Part shown: positions 43,907-52,457 of the stretch, one piece after another
How the letters are laid out: every line of letters begins with the position of its first letter
Position numbering within the stretch: the stretch's first letter is position 1
Origin: Sinorhizobium sp. A49
GTDB lineage: Bacteria > Pseudomonadota > Alphaproteobacteria > Rhizobiales > Rhizobiaceae
Direction: 5' to 3'
DNA length: 63,456 nt
Assembly (NCBI RefSeq): GCF_002002725.1
Contig: NZ_MUNW01000069.1
Location: 1 to 63,456, forward strand
Notes under the pieces: model-generated
The model's database searches: none
Seen by the model: the letters and a program-made list of their open reading frames with translations, nothing else
Told to the model about the DNA's origin: nothing
Program-made: the position numbers and the translations under genes

Positions 43907-43932
43907 ATAGCCTGCTCGTGCGAGCAGGCTAT
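43907..43932 (-). terminator. Strong hairpin downstream of TRAP operon
   Basis: ATAGCCTGCTCG and CGAGCAGGCTAT are perfect 12-base inverted arms separated only by TG, 50 bases beyond the stop codon of the DctP gene. No T-tract follows on the minus strand (CCCGCCGCGGGA), so it may be an RNA-stabilising or Rho-assisted end rather than a classical terminator. Confidence 0.5.
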
Positions 43933-43982
43933 TGCTGTAAGCAGCATCACAGACTTCCGCCCTGACCACCTATGCGACCAGG

Positions 43983-44984
43983 TCAGGAGATCGCCTGCAC
44001 AGACTTGATCCGGTCGATTCCCCCGACGACAGGGGCAAATTCGTCCCAGACACCATGGGCACCCTTCTGCCACTCATCCAATGCTTCCGGCTTCAGGATT
44101 TTGCCGCCATTCTGAATGGCAAGCTCGACCGACTTGGTTTCGTCTTCGACGATCAACTGATTGAAATATGTCGCCCCTTCCTTCGAGGCCTGTTCAAAGA
44201 CCACTTTCTGTTCGTCGGTTAAACGGCTCCAGAAGTCGGAGGAATAGTAGACGACGCCGGATGCCCAGATATGACCGGTTTCGGTCAGGTAAGGCACCAC
44301 TTCGTAGAGCTTGAAGCCGGCATAGGCCGACTTGGTGAGGTCCATGGCATCGGCGACGCCGGTTGCCAGTGCATTGTAGGTCTCGGTGATCGGAATGCCG
44401 ATCGGCGTGGTGCCGAAGGCGCTCCAGAGCTTGGTATGAAGCGGGCTTTGAATGACCCGGATCCGCTTGCCCTGAAGCTGGTCGGGCTTTGTTACCGGCT
44501 CCTTGGTCAGCAGATGGCGGGCGCCGTAGTTGATGAAGTCGGCGACGACGAAATTCTGTGCCAGCAGTTTCTGCTTGAGGTCGACGCCGATCTCGCCATC
44601 GACAGTCTTGCGAACGTGGTCGGCGTCGCGAAAGAGAAACGGCAGGTCGAGCAATTGCAGTTCCGGTGCCCAGCCGGACAGCGAAGACACCGTCGAAAGG
44701 CTTGCCTGGACCGAGCCAAGCCTGACGCCTTCGGCGACTTCCTTCTCGCCACCGAGCGCGCCGCTCTTGACGATGTTGAAGCGGAACTGTCCGGGCAGCC
44801 TGGCTTCGACCAGCTCGCTGATCTTCAGCCAGATCTTCGTCTCGGGCTTGTCGTCGCCGAAGAGCGAAGCGATCGTGATCGCCATTGTCCGGGCATGGGC
44901 CGGACGCAGGACCGCGGGTGCGGCCAGAGCGGCTCCGGCAATGGCTGTCGTCTTTAGGAAGGCACGTCTGTTGAAAGCGTTCAT
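43983..44984 (-). CDS. TRAP transporter solute-binding protein (DctP family)
   Basis: A 333-residue periplasmic protein. The Tat-type signal NRRAFLKTTAIAGAALAAPA is at the N terminus. DctP features include LGGEKEVAEGVRLGSVQAS, the substrate-carboxylate-binding Arg region KRIRVIQSP and EVVPYLTETGHIWAS. It captures an organic anion, normally a carboxylate or sulfonate, for the membrane subunit encoded just upstream. It is the last gene of the ssuA-like / ssuD / TRAP operon, 17 bases after the membrane gene. Confidence 0.89.
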   Translation of the reverse strand: MNAFNRRAFLKTTAIAGAALAAPAVLRPAHARTMAITIASLFGDDKPETKIWLKISELVEARLPGQFRFNIVKSGALGGEKEVAEGVRLGSVQASLSTVSSLSGWAPELQLLDLPFLFRDADHVRKTVDGEIGVDLKQKLLAQNFVVADFINYGARHLLTKEPVTKPDQLQGKRIRVIQSPLHTKLWSAFGTTPIGIPITETYNALATGVADAMDLTKSAYAGFKLYEVVPYLTETGHIWASGVVYYSSDFWSRLTDEQKVVFEQASKEGATYFNQLIVEDETKSVELAIQNGGKILKPEALDEWQKGAHGVWDEFAPVVGGIDRIKSVQAIS

Positions 44985-45001
44985 GACGAAGATCCTGTTG
45001 G

Positions 45002-46831
45002 TTAGAAAACAATTGCCCAGGCGCAAAGGATCGCGAGGGAGACAAGAAGAGCGCAGAGATAGGGAACCACCGCCTTGAAGAGTGCGGGGGCCGGTATTGC
45101 CGTGACGCCACTGACGACGAAGATCAGCATGCCGAGCGGCGGCGTCAGCCCATGGATCATCAGGTTGACGACGATGATGACGCCAAAGTGGATCGGATCG
45201 ATGCCGGCCGCAACCGCTGCGGGCAGAAGGATGGGCCCGAAAAGCAGGATCGCTGCACCGATATCGAGCACCAGGCCAACGACCAGAAGAATGACGTTGG
45301 ACAACAGGAGAACCGCCAGCGCGCTGCCGCCGAGCAGCAGCGTCAGATCGGACACCAGGCCGGCGACGTCGTCGACCGCAAGCAGGAAGGCAAACGGGCC
45401 AGCGGTTCCAATCAAAAGCCCGATCGCGGCTGCTTCAGTGGCTGCCTGGCGGAACGTCGCATAGAACGAGCGAATGCCGAGCCGCGCGGCAAGCCCAAGA
45501 AACAACGTGTAAAGCGCAGCCAGTGCCGCAGCCTCCGTCGTGGTGACAATGCCGAAGCGAATACCGAGAACGACGATGATGCCGAGGCCGAAGGCGGGAA
45601 TGGCCTGTCTGGCCGATTGCCAGCGTTGCGCGCTGGTCGCACGGGCTTGCGGCACCTGTTCGCGCACGGTCAGATGGATCGCAACCGCAAGGCAGATCGC
45701 CATCAGGCCGCCGGCGAAGAAGCCACCGACAAGCAAGGAGCCGACCGAGAGGTTGGTTGCGGTCGCGAGGATCAGAAACGCGATCGATGGCGGGATGACA
45801 TTGTCGAGCACCGACGTGGACGCGATGATGGCCGCCGCCTGTGCCGGCGGATATCCATGTTTGACGAGCTCCGGCTGGAACGTCGAGGCACCGAAGGCGG
45901 CGTTGGCAACGGAAGAGCCTGATGCCCCGGAGAAAAGCACGCTTGTGAGAAGCGTGGTCTGGGCAAGACCGGCGCGCCGATGACCGACGATGGAGGCCGC
46001 GAAGCGCACGAGCTGATTGGCGACGCCCGATGCTGTCAGCAAACCGCCAGCAAGCAAGAAGAACGGTATCGCCAGAAGCAGAAACTTCGAGATCCCCGTC
46101 ACCGTCGAAGACACGATCGCGGGTTCCGGAAGGCTGCTGCCAAAGGCGATGGCAACATAGGCAGCCGCAAGAAACGCGTGTGGCAGCGGCGCGGCCAGCA
46201 CCAACCCAAGGGCAGCCACGAGACCGAGAACGATGCTTGGGGGCCAGTCGACCTCGACCGCGACATGAGGAATCGCCGCATAAACCGCAGCACCGATCAC
46301 AAGGGAAAGCAGACCTTGCAGACTTCTGCCTTCGCCGACGCGCTGGAGAACAAGGACAAGGAGGATCAGCAAACCGCCGCCGCCAAGGAAGCCGAACCGA
46401 TACCATTCCGGCACGCCCAACGTTGGCGAGACGCCGCCGAGCATGCTCATGATCTCGTGGCCACCGAAGGCCAGCACCAGCGCGGTGACGACCGTGAAGG
46501 TATCGGCTCCGACTTGCGTCACCGGATAGAGCCGCGACGGTAGCATCTTGGCAAAGACGTCCAGGCGCATGGCCAGCGCGCTGTTGAGGCTCAACGGTGC
46601 GCCGAGTGCAATCAGCGCGACGTGCAGCCAGATCCCCAGATCTTCCGCGCCGACGAGGCCGCTATTGAAGAAATAGCGCATGCAGACGCTGGAAAGCACG
46701 ACCGCAAGCAGGACCGCGAGCGCAGAGGCTGCCGCGATGCCGAGGCCCGCCTCTAGCGATTTCAGGATCCGCTGCGCAACGACGCGTCCGATGGAGGCCG
46801 GCTCGGTCGAGTGGATTTCGGTGATGGCCAC
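45002..46831 (-). CDS. TRAP transporter fused small and large membrane subunits (DctQM)
   Basis: A 609-residue membrane protein with a GTG start. Residues about 25-170 are the DctQ-like small subunit (four helices, VCMRYFFNSGLVGAEDLGIW). After a linker, the DctM-like large subunit shows GASGSSVANAAFGASTF, STSVLDNVIPPS and MIHGLTPPLGMLIFVVSG. Fused QM proteins are common in this family. It imports the ligand bound by the DctP protein using an ion gradient. It follows ssuD by only 25 bases on the same strand, so both should share an mRNA. Confidence 0.89.
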   Translation of the reverse strand: MAITEIHSTEPASIGRVVAQRILKSLEAGLGIAAASALAVLLAVVLSSVCMRYFFNSGLVGAEDLGIWLHVALIALGAPLSLNSALAMRLDVFAKMLPSRLYPVTQVGADTFTVVTALVLAFGGHEIMSMLGGVSPTLGVPEWYRFGFLGGGGLLILLVLVLQRVGEGRSLQGLLSLVIGAAVYAAIPHVAVEVDWPPSIVLGLVAALGLVLAAPLPHAFLAAAYVAIAFGSSLPEPAIVSSTVTGISKFLLLAIPFFLLAGGLLTASGVANQLVRFAASIVGHRRAGLAQTTLLTSVLFSGASGSSVANAAFGASTFQPELVKHGYPPAQAAAIIASTSVLDNVIPPSIAFLILATATNLSVGSLLVGGFFAGGLMAICLAVAIHLTVREQVPQARATSAQRWQSARQAIPAFGLGIIVVLGIRFGIVTTTEAAALAALYTLFLGLAARLGIRSFYATFRQAATEAAAIGLLIGTAGPFAFLLAVDDVAGLVSDLTLLLGGSALAVLLLSNVILLVVGLVLDIGAAILLFGPILLPAAVAAGIDPIHFGVIIVVNLMIHGLTPPLGMLIFVVSGVTAIPAPALFKAVVPYLCALLVSLAILCAWAIVF

Positions 46832-46856
46832 GTGGAGATACCTTATGACGAGAGGC

Positions 46857-47987
46857 TCATGCGCTCTTCACGGTGGACAGATCGCGGTCGAACAGGGTGG
46901 ACCAGGTGAAATTGCGGGCCGGGGCAATGTCGCGCTGAACGTCGAGGCGCGGCAGGACCTTTTCGCCGAAGCGATAGGCCTCCTCCAGCAGCGGCATGCC
47001 CGACAGGATGAAGGTTTCCACGCCCGCCTGCTGATAGGCTTCGAGCGTGCGAAGGACAGTGTCTGGCGAGCCGACGATCGCCGTGCCCGGACCCGGTCTT
47101 ACAAGACCAATACCTGCCCAGAGATTGGGAGCGACTTCGAGATCACGCAGATTGTCCGGCTTCAGCCCGCCATGCATCGCCGTCATGCGTTGCTGCCCGA
47201 CGGAATCGCTTTTGGCGACAAAACGTTGATTGGCGGCAATCGCGGCGTCGTCCATGCGCGCATAAAGATCGGCTGCCGCCTCCCAGGCTTGCTCGTCGGT
47301 GTCGCGCACGATGACGTAGAGACGAATACCGTATTGGAGCTCACGCCCGTAATGGGCGGCACGGACCTTCACCGCCTCGATCTTGTGGCCGATTTGCTCG
47401 GGCGTCTCGCCCCAGGACAGGTAGGTATCGACATGCTTGGCCGCGACATCGATCGCCTTGTCCGATGAGCCGCCGAACCAGAGCGGCGGCGGGGCGATCG
47501 TTTCACTGACGGGAAGCGCGAGCTTGGCGCCCTCGGTCGAGAAGTACTTGCCCTTGTGGGTGACGCTTTCGCCGGCAAACAACCGGTGCCAGAGCTGCAG
47601 ATACTCATCCGCCATGTCGTAGCGCTCGTCATGCGGCAGCATCATCCCGTAGGCGCCGAGCATCTTTGCATCGCCGGAGACCACGTTGATCAACAGACGA
47701 TCGCGGGAAAACTCCTGGAAGGTGGCGGCCATCTTGGCGAGGAGCGTGGGGGCGACCAGCCCGGGATGGATCGCGACCAGGAAGCGAAGGCGTTCGGTAT
47801 GGGAGAGCAGCGCGCTTGCCAGCACCCAGACATCGTGGGCGCCCGTTGCAAACAAGGCGCCGGTATAGCCGAGGTGATCGTAGGCTTGCGCCAGTTGCTT
47901 GTAATAGCCGTAATCGACCTTGCGGGAACCCTCCGGCTGCCAGGGATAAGCGCCATCAGGCGCGCACATATACCAGAATACGTTCAC
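46857..47987 (-). CDS. ssuD: FMNH2-dependent alkanesulfonate monooxygenase
   Basis: A 376-residue luciferase-like monooxygenase, almost the usual SsuD length. Typical segments are MNVFWYMCAPDGAYPW, FLVAIHPGLVAPTLLAKMAA, LLINVVSGDAKMLGAYG, YFSTEGAKLALP and WAGIGLVRPGPGTAIVGSP. It splits sulfonates to an aldehyde and sulfite using reduced FMN from a separate reductase; no ssuE-like gene is in the window. The start is GTG with GAGG 8 bases upstream. It lies between the SsuA-like gene (10 bases) and the TRAP membrane gene (25 bases). This replaces the usual SsuABC neighbourhood and suggests a TRAP-imported sulfonate. Confidence 0.9.
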   Translation of the reverse strand: MNVFWYMCAPDGAYPWQPEGSRKVDYGYYKQLAQAYDHLGYTGALFATGAHDVWVLASALLSHTERLRFLVAIHPGLVAPTLLAKMAATFQEFSRDRLLINVVSGDAKMLGAYGMMLPHDERYDMADEYLQLWHRLFAGESVTHKGKYFSTEGAKLALPVSETIAPPPLWFGGSSDKAIDVAAKHVDTYLSWGETPEQIGHKIEAVKVRAAHYGRELQYGIRLYVIVRDTDEQAWEAAADLYARMDDAAIAANQRFVAKSDSVGQQRMTAMHGGLKPDNLRDLEVAPNLWAGIGLVRPGPGTAIVGSPDTVLRTLEAYQQAGVETFILSGMPLLEEAYRFGEKVLPRLDVQRDIAPARNFTWSTLFDRDLSTVKSA

Positions 47988-47997
47988 GTTCAGGTCC

Positions 47998-48843
47998 TCA
48001 ATATGCTGTCTTCAACGGTTGGCCGACCGTAATGGAATGATGGAAATGGCCATGGCGGTGAAGCGTGTCTGCTTCTTCCTGCTGCTCGGCAAGAACTGCG
48101 CCATCAATCGGACCGACGGCAAAATCGCGCGAGCGCACGACCCGTTCCCACACATCAACGTCCGTACCAGTGCGGTCGTCGGCGGCAAGCAGCTGGGCCG
48201 CCGCCTTCGGTTCGGCGGCGATTTCGCGGCCGATCCGGTTGAGCTCGGCTGCGATGGTTGCGAGTTCGCCGGCAGACAGCCCCGTTCGCCGCAGTGTCCA
48301 AAACAGCGAACGGTTGGGAATTGCCGCTCCGCAGCGCAAAAGCAGACGCAGATCGCTTCGCTCGATCGCCTTTTCGAGGCGCGGCGACATCGCCACCCAG
48401 GCGTCGACACGCCCCTCGAGCAGCTCCGTCAACGAATCCCGCGTGCCGCTCTCGATCCGCTCGACGTCGGACAGAACAAGGCCCTGCCCTTCCAGACTGC
48501 GGGCCAGCAGATAGGTGTGAAAGGACCCGTCGATCAACGAGATCCTGCGCCCGACGAGATCGGCGACCGTTGAGACGTCGCTCGCTGCACGCACAAAGAT
48601 CGCGCCGTTGGCTGGACGGGGAGCTGAGGCGGCGATGTACTCTACGCCAAGACCACGGGCATCCGCCTCAAGCGGCGGCGTGGAACCGGTGCCGCCGAAA
48701 TCGATGTCGCCCTGATCGATCAGCGCGGCGGTATCCCGCCCCTCGCCGTAAGGAACGAATACAGGATCGAGTTCGGCGAAAGCGCCCGGCCACAGGCGCG
48801 ACAAGCGCAGATGCAGGTTGTTGGGGTGAACACCAATTCTCAT
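47998..48843 (-). CDS. SsuA-like aliphatic sulfonate-binding-fold protein without signal peptide
   Basis: A 281-residue protein that begins directly with the mature binding-protein fold (RIGVHPNNLHLRLSRLWPG, IDFGGTGSTPPLEADA, RRISLIDGSFHTYLLARSLE, GRVDAWVAMSP). No signal peptide precedes it; the start at 48843 has GGA about 6 bases upstream and the region before it is AT-rich noncoding DNA. It is the first gene of the ssuD-TRAP operon. Without SsuB and SsuC and without export it may act as a cytoplasmic sulfonate-binding or sensor protein, or bind thiamine- or sulfonate-like ligands. Function is unproven. Confidence 0.82.
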   Translation of the reverse strand: MRIGVHPNNLHLRLSRLWPGAFAELDPVFVPYGEGRDTAALIDQGDIDFGGTGSTPPLEADARGLGVEYIAASAPRPANGAIFVRAASDVSTVADLVGRRISLIDGSFHTYLLARSLEGQGLVLSDVERIESGTRDSLTELLEGRVDAWVAMSPRLEKAIERSDLRLLLRCGAAIPNRSLFWTLRRTGLSAGELATIAAELNRIGREIAAEPKAAAQLLAADDRTGTDVDVWERVVRSRDFAVGPIDGAVLAEQQEEADTLHRHGHFHHSITVGQPLKTAY

Positions 48844-48885
48844 GACCATTCCAATCGAAGTCTTGCAGTGCCGATGCGGATAATC

Positions 48886-49046
48886 TACTTTTTTATAAAA
48901 TGAATGCGAGCAAGGTCGTGCCCATGACGGTCGAGGGGCGAGATATTTAATCTATAAATTCTACCGATATTAAAATGTTCTGCCGCAAGGGCGTTTCTCG
49001 GCGGTCGGCGCATTGAAATCGGCGAGATCTCACTTTACTTTTTTAT
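48886..49046. repeat. Direct repeat TACTTTTTTAT in the divergent ssuA-like / arsR control region
   Basis: The 11-mer TACTTTTTTAT occurs at 48886-48896 and again at 49036-49046, each 18 or more bases from one of the two divergent starts, within AT-rich DNA (48844-49064). They may be paired operator or promoter elements through which the ArsR protein controls both directions. Confidence 0.45.
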
Positions 49047-49064
49047 GAAGCGAGAGAGGCAATC

Positions 49065-49430
49065 ATGACGAAACCGGCACCGACGAAGGTCTGTCGCAGC
49101 GTTGGCGAGGCCAGCGAGTTGTTGAAATTGATCGCGAATGCCAATCGCCTGGCGATCGTCTGCTATCTCATGGAAGCGCAAGCCTCGGTCTCGGCGCTGG
49201 AAACCGAGCTTGGCGTCCGCCAGCCGACGCTGTCGCAACAGCTCGCAGAGTTGCGCGAGGCCGGGATCATCGAGGGGCGGCGTGACGGCAAGGCGATTGT
49301 ATACAGAGTCGTCGATCCCCGCGTGGAAACCGTCGTTCTTGCCTTGCGCAAGATGTTCGACGGGCTCGACGACGTTACCGGCCGCTTCGGCATGGCGAAG
49401 TTGCCGGTCGACGAACTGATGTTCGATTGA
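49065..49430 (+). CDS. ArsR family transcriptional regulator
   Basis: A 121-residue winged-HTH repressor (LLKLIANANRLAIVCYLMEA, VRQPTLSQQLAELREAGIIE, KAIVYRV). It lacks the ELCVCDL metal box of ArsR/SmtB sensors. It has only two Cys (about residues 10 and 33) and none in the last helix, so it is not a clear copy of the two-Cys persulfide sensors BigR/SqrR, though the length and core resemble that group. It is divergent from the sulfonate operon and 7 bases upstream of the GST gene. It probably represses both, in response to a sulfur or redox signal (inference). Confidence 0.88.
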   Translation: MTKPAPTKVCRSVGEASELLKLIANANRLAIVCYLMEAQASVSALETELGVRQPTLSQQLAELREAGIIEGRRDGKAIVYRVVDPRVETVVLALRKMFDGLDDVTGRFGMAKLPVDELMFD

Positions 49431-49437
49431 GCACTAC

Positions 49438-50067
49438 ATGATTGATTTTTATACCTGGATCACGCCGAACGGGCTGAAGGTCGCAATTGCCCTCGAAGAA
49501 TTCGGTCTGCGTTACCGAGCGCATGCCATCGACATCACCAAAGGCGCGCAATTCTCACCGGATTATCTGGCGATCAATCCGGGCGGCAAGATACCGGCGA
49601 TCACCGACCACGCCACCGGCATCACTCTGTCGGAGTCCGGCGCCATCCTCTTCTATCTCGCAGAAAAGACCGGCCGCTTCCTTCCACCAAGCGGCGCTGC
49701 ACGGCACCAAACGATCGAATGGTCGACGTGGCAGGCGGCCAGTTTTGCCCCGACGCTTGGCCACGCCCACAATTTTCTGACCTACAACCCTGGCATGGCA
49801 CCATTTGCCGAAGAGATCTTCCGCAAAGACACGCAACGGCTATACGAAACACTCGATAAGCGGCTTGAAGGCCGCGACTATATGGTCGACGACTACTCGA
49901 TTGCCGACATGGCGACCTGGCCATGGGTTTCACGCTTCGTCCGTCACAAGGTCGACCTATCTGACTATCCGAATGTCAGGCAGTGGTATCTGCGTCTCGC
50001 GCTTCGACCGACCGTCAAACGGGGCTATGAAGTGCCCCATTTCACCGGCGCCATCCCCCTGCCCTGA
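49438..50067 (+). CDS. Glutathione S-transferase family protein (YfcG/Nu-like)
   Basis: A 209-residue GST. The thioredoxin-like N-terminal domain starts MIDFYTWITPNGLKVAIALE, with GGKIPAITD (cis-Pro) and LSESGAILFYLAEKTG. The all-helical C-terminal domain has MVDDYSIADMATWPWV (N-capping Asp). The TPNG motif is shared with YfcG/YghU-type disulfide-bond reductases. It is cotranscribed with the ArsR gene. Next to the sulfonate operon it may use glutathione to process a sulfur compound or a disulfide. Confidence 0.9.
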   Translation: MIDFYTWITPNGLKVAIALEEFGLRYRAHAIDITKGAQFSPDYLAINPGGKIPAITDHATGITLSESGAILFYLAEKTGRFLPPSGAARHQTIEWSTWQAASFAPTLGHAHNFLTYNPGMAPFAEEIFRKDTQRLYETLDKRLEGRDYMVDDYSIADMATWPWVSRFVRHKVDLSDYPNVRQWYLRLALRPTVKRGYEVPHFTGAIPLP

Positions 50068-50118
50068 TCAATTACAGGGTCCGGAAGAAGAGCTTTGAAA
50101 GGAACGAGCGGCAGCCAC

Positions 50119-51309
50119 TCAGATTGCCGCTGCAGCCGCGAAAGCGCGCTCAAGATCGGCCTTGAGGTCCTCGACTTCTTCGAGGCCGATGTGGATCCGC
50201 AGCACCGGCCCCTCGGTCGGCGCGCTCAGGATGTGCCGGTCAGCGAGGTCCACATGGAGCGCCAGGCTCGCAAACCCGCCCCATGAATAGCCGAGCCCGA
50301 ACAGCGACAAGCCATCGAGGAAAGCCTGCGCGCTGGCTTTGAACTCATCTGGTCGTGCGACGTTCAGCACGAAGGAAAAGACGCCGCTCGCACCTTTGAA
50401 ATCCCGCTTCCAGATGTCGTGGCCGGGAAAACTCGGAAGCGCCGGGTAAAGAACACGGGCGACATCGTCGCGCGTCTCCAGCCACTGCGCGATTTCAAGC
50501 GCGCTCTTCTGGTGGCGTTCGAGGCGCACGCCCATCGTGCGCATTCCGCGCAGGGCCTGGTAGGCGTCATCCGGTGCGCCACATATTCCGAGCGCGCCAT
50601 TCATATGCCTGAGGCGCGGCCAATATTGCGCATTGGCGGAGACCGTCCCCATCAAGATGTCCGAATTGCCCGTCGGGTACTTGGTTGCCGCCTGGATCGA
50701 GACGTCCACGCCGAAGTCGAGCGGCCTGAAGAACAGCGGCGTCGCCCAGGCGTTGTCCATCGTCACGACAGCTGAAATGCGGTGCGCGGCTGCTGTGATC
50801 GCGGGCACGTCCTGCATCTCGAAAGTGTTGGAACCCGGTGCCTCAAGATGAACCAGTTTGGTATTCGGCTTGAAGTGCGTTTCGATCGCGGCCCCAATGG
50901 CGGGATCATAGTATTCAACCTCGATGCCGAACCGCGCCAGCATCGTATCGCAGAAATGGCGAACGTTACCGTAGACGGAATCGACGATCAGCGCATGGTC
51001 GCCCGGAGACAAAAGCGCCAGGAACGCGAGCGTGACCGCTGCAAGCCCTGACGGTACCAACAGGGTGCCGGCGGCCCCTTCAAGCTCGTTGATGGCCTCG
51101 CAAAGAGCATCCGTCGTTGGCGTACCGCGTGTGCCGTAGGTGTATTTCTGGTCGTGGCCCTCCATCGCCTTGGCGTTCGGGAAGAGCACCGTGGAGGCAC
51201 GCACCGTCGGTGGGTTGATGAAGCCGTGATAGTCGAACGGATCGTATCCCGCCCGCGAGAGCTTCGTGTTGGTTCCGAGTTTCTTCGAGATATCGTCGTT
51301 GTCGTTCAT
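50119..51309 (-). CDS. metC: Cystathionine beta-lyase (Cys/Met metabolism PLP enzyme)
   Basis: A 396-residue gamma-family PLP enzyme. The Tyr-rich substrate loop is KYTYGTRGTPTTDAL, VDSVYGNVRHF follows, then the pyridine-binding Asp in VTMDNAWATP and the catalytic Lys in IQAATKYPTGNSD. The ending GGFASLALHVDLAD resembles alphaproteobacterial MetC. The ATG at 51309 has AGGA 5 bases upstream. It cleaves cystathionine or cysteine-like substrates, releasing a thiol, pyruvate and ammonia. It is convergent with the GST gene, and its place in a sulfur neighbourhood supports a C-S lyase role. Confidence 0.87.
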   Translation of the reverse strand: MNDNDDISKKLGTNTKLSRAGYDPFDYHGFINPPTVRASTVLFPNAKAMEGHDQKYTYGTRGTPTTDALCEAINELEGAAGTLLVPSGLAAVTLAFLALLSPGDHALIVDSVYGNVRHFCDTMLARFGIEVEYYDPAIGAAIETHFKPNTKLVHLEAPGSNTFEMQDVPAITAAAHRISAVVTMDNAWATPLFFRPLDFGVDVSIQAATKYPTGNSDILMGTVSANAQYWPRLRHMNGALGICGAPDDAYQALRGMRTMGVRLERHQKSALEIAQWLETRDDVARVLYPALPSFPGHDIWKRDFKGASGVFSFVLNVARPDEFKASAQAFLDGLSLFGLGYSWGGFASLALHVDLADRHILSAPTEGPVLRIHIGLEEVEDLKADLERAFAAAAAI

Positions 51310-51368
51310 GAAATCCTGCAATTCCCAACCGAGGCAGACCCGGCATTCTTAAATGGAGCGCATGCGAA

Positions 51369-51392
51369 AGCCGGCGCCCCATAGCGCCGGCT
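51369..51392 (-). terminator. Hairpin terminator after amino-acid-type binding-protein gene
   Basis: AGCCGGCGC and GCGCCGGCT are perfect 9-base inverted arms around a 6-base loop. They lie 22 bases after the stop of the binding-protein gene on the minus strand and are followed there by TTCGC. A short T-run makes it a plausible though weak intrinsic terminator. Confidence 0.55.
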
Positions 51393-51414
51393 CGAGATTG
51401 CACTGATCACCGTT

Positions 51415-52362
51415 TCACGAACCGCTCTTCGGCAGGCCGGGTGGATTGGTCTGGGCTTTCTCGATTGCTTCGGGACCGAGTTTCCAGGTCTCCAGGATCT
51501 TGCGATAATCACCGCTTGCGATCAGGTCGTTGATGACACCGGTCAGCGGTTCGGCAAGGCCGCTGCCTTTGCGGGTCGTAACGGCAATTTCGGCCGAGAT
51601 CGGCCAACCGCCGCTGACAGTGCCGACGAGCTTGGTCTTGCCGTTGATTGCTGCGGAATAGGCCTGTGTCGCGTTGACACTGAACACAACGTCCGCTCGG
51701 CCCGACTGGACCGCCAGATCCTTCACGGCATCATCGTCGTAGTACTGCACTTCGATTGCCGACAGGCCGGCGGCGAGGTTTTGCCTGTCCCATTCGAGCA
51801 GGATCTTTTCCTGATTGGTTCCGGCATCGGTAATCACCTTCAGACCGGCGATGTCCTTCGGCGCCTTGATCGCCTGGATGCTGCTGTCGGCCTTGACGTA
51901 GAAACCGAGCTCATCCTTGCGATAGGTCGAGAAGTCAAACTTCTCCTTGCGCTCCTCTGTCACCGTGACGTTGGAGATCACGGCATCGAACTTGCCGGAC
52001 ACCAACCCAAGAGGCCAATCCGCCCAGGCGACGGAAACCAGTTGCAGATCGCGCCCGAGGCTGTCGGCAATCGCTTGCGCCAGATCGACGTCATACCCGA
52101 TGACCGTCTTGCTGTCCGATGCGTAGTCGTGCAGCGGAAGATGGCCGCTGGTGCTGATGCCAATTGTCAGCGCGCCGTCCTGGACAAATTTGTAGTCCGC
52201 GGGGACCTCTGCGATGCGCTTGTCGTTCTTTTCCACCCGCAACCTGTTTGCCTGCTCGGGACTGAGATCGAAAGCGTCGGCCGCAAAAGCCGCCGATGCA
52301 CCAAACATGATTGCGGCCATCGCGCCGGCTGCCAGAAGTTTTCTATTGTGGAGAATGCCCAT
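51415..52362 (-). CDS. Amino-acid-type ABC transporter substrate-binding protein (family 3), orphan
   Basis: A 315-residue periplasmic protein. The signal peptide is KLLAAGAMAAIMFGASAAF, cut near AFAA. Family 3 features are LTIGISTSGHLPLHDYASD, IGYDVDLAQAIADSLG, ISNVTVTEERKEKFDFS and DAGTNQEKILLEW. No permease or ATPase is adjacent, so it must work with components elsewhere. Lying 105 bases upstream of the cystathionine-lyase gene on the same strand, it may bind a sulfur amino acid (inference). Confidence 0.87.
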   Translation of the reverse strand: MGILHNRKLLAAGAMAAIMFGASAAFAADAFDLSPEQANRLRVEKNDKRIAEVPADYKFVQDGALTIGISTSGHLPLHDYASDSKTVIGYDVDLAQAIADSLGRDLQLVSVAWADWPLGLVSGKFDAVISNVTVTEERKEKFDFSTYRKDELGFYVKADSSIQAIKAPKDIAGLKVITDAGTNQEKILLEWDRQNLAAGLSAIEVQYYDDDAVKDLAVQSGRADVVFSVNATQAYSAAINGKTKLVGTVSGGWPISAEIAVTTRKGSGLAEPLTGVINDLIASGDYRKILETWKLGPEAIEKAQTNPPGLPKSGS

Positions 52363-52426
52363 TCCGCCCGTCCCTTCATCTCTCGGTTTCAAGCCAGGTG
52401 CTCAGCCCTGATCTGACACGGACTAT

Positions 52427-52447
52427 TGTCTATTAAAATAGTAGACA
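52427..52447 (-). promoter_or_regulatory. TGTCTA-N9-TAGACA dyad upstream of binding-protein gene
   Basis: Perfect 6-base arms (52427-52432 and 52442-52447) enclose TTAAAATAG, 65 bases before the ATG at 52362. A nested CTATT-AA-AATAG dyad is present. The AT-rich setting suits an operator or promoter; the regulator is unknown. Confidence 0.45.
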
Positions 52448-52457
52448 TAAGAAATGA

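Noticed and set aside
43907-43932. tRNA- or attenuator-like reading of the strong hairpin
   Set aside because: It is a simple 12-base-pair stem with no cloverleaf or leader peptide; kept only as a transcript-end hairpin.
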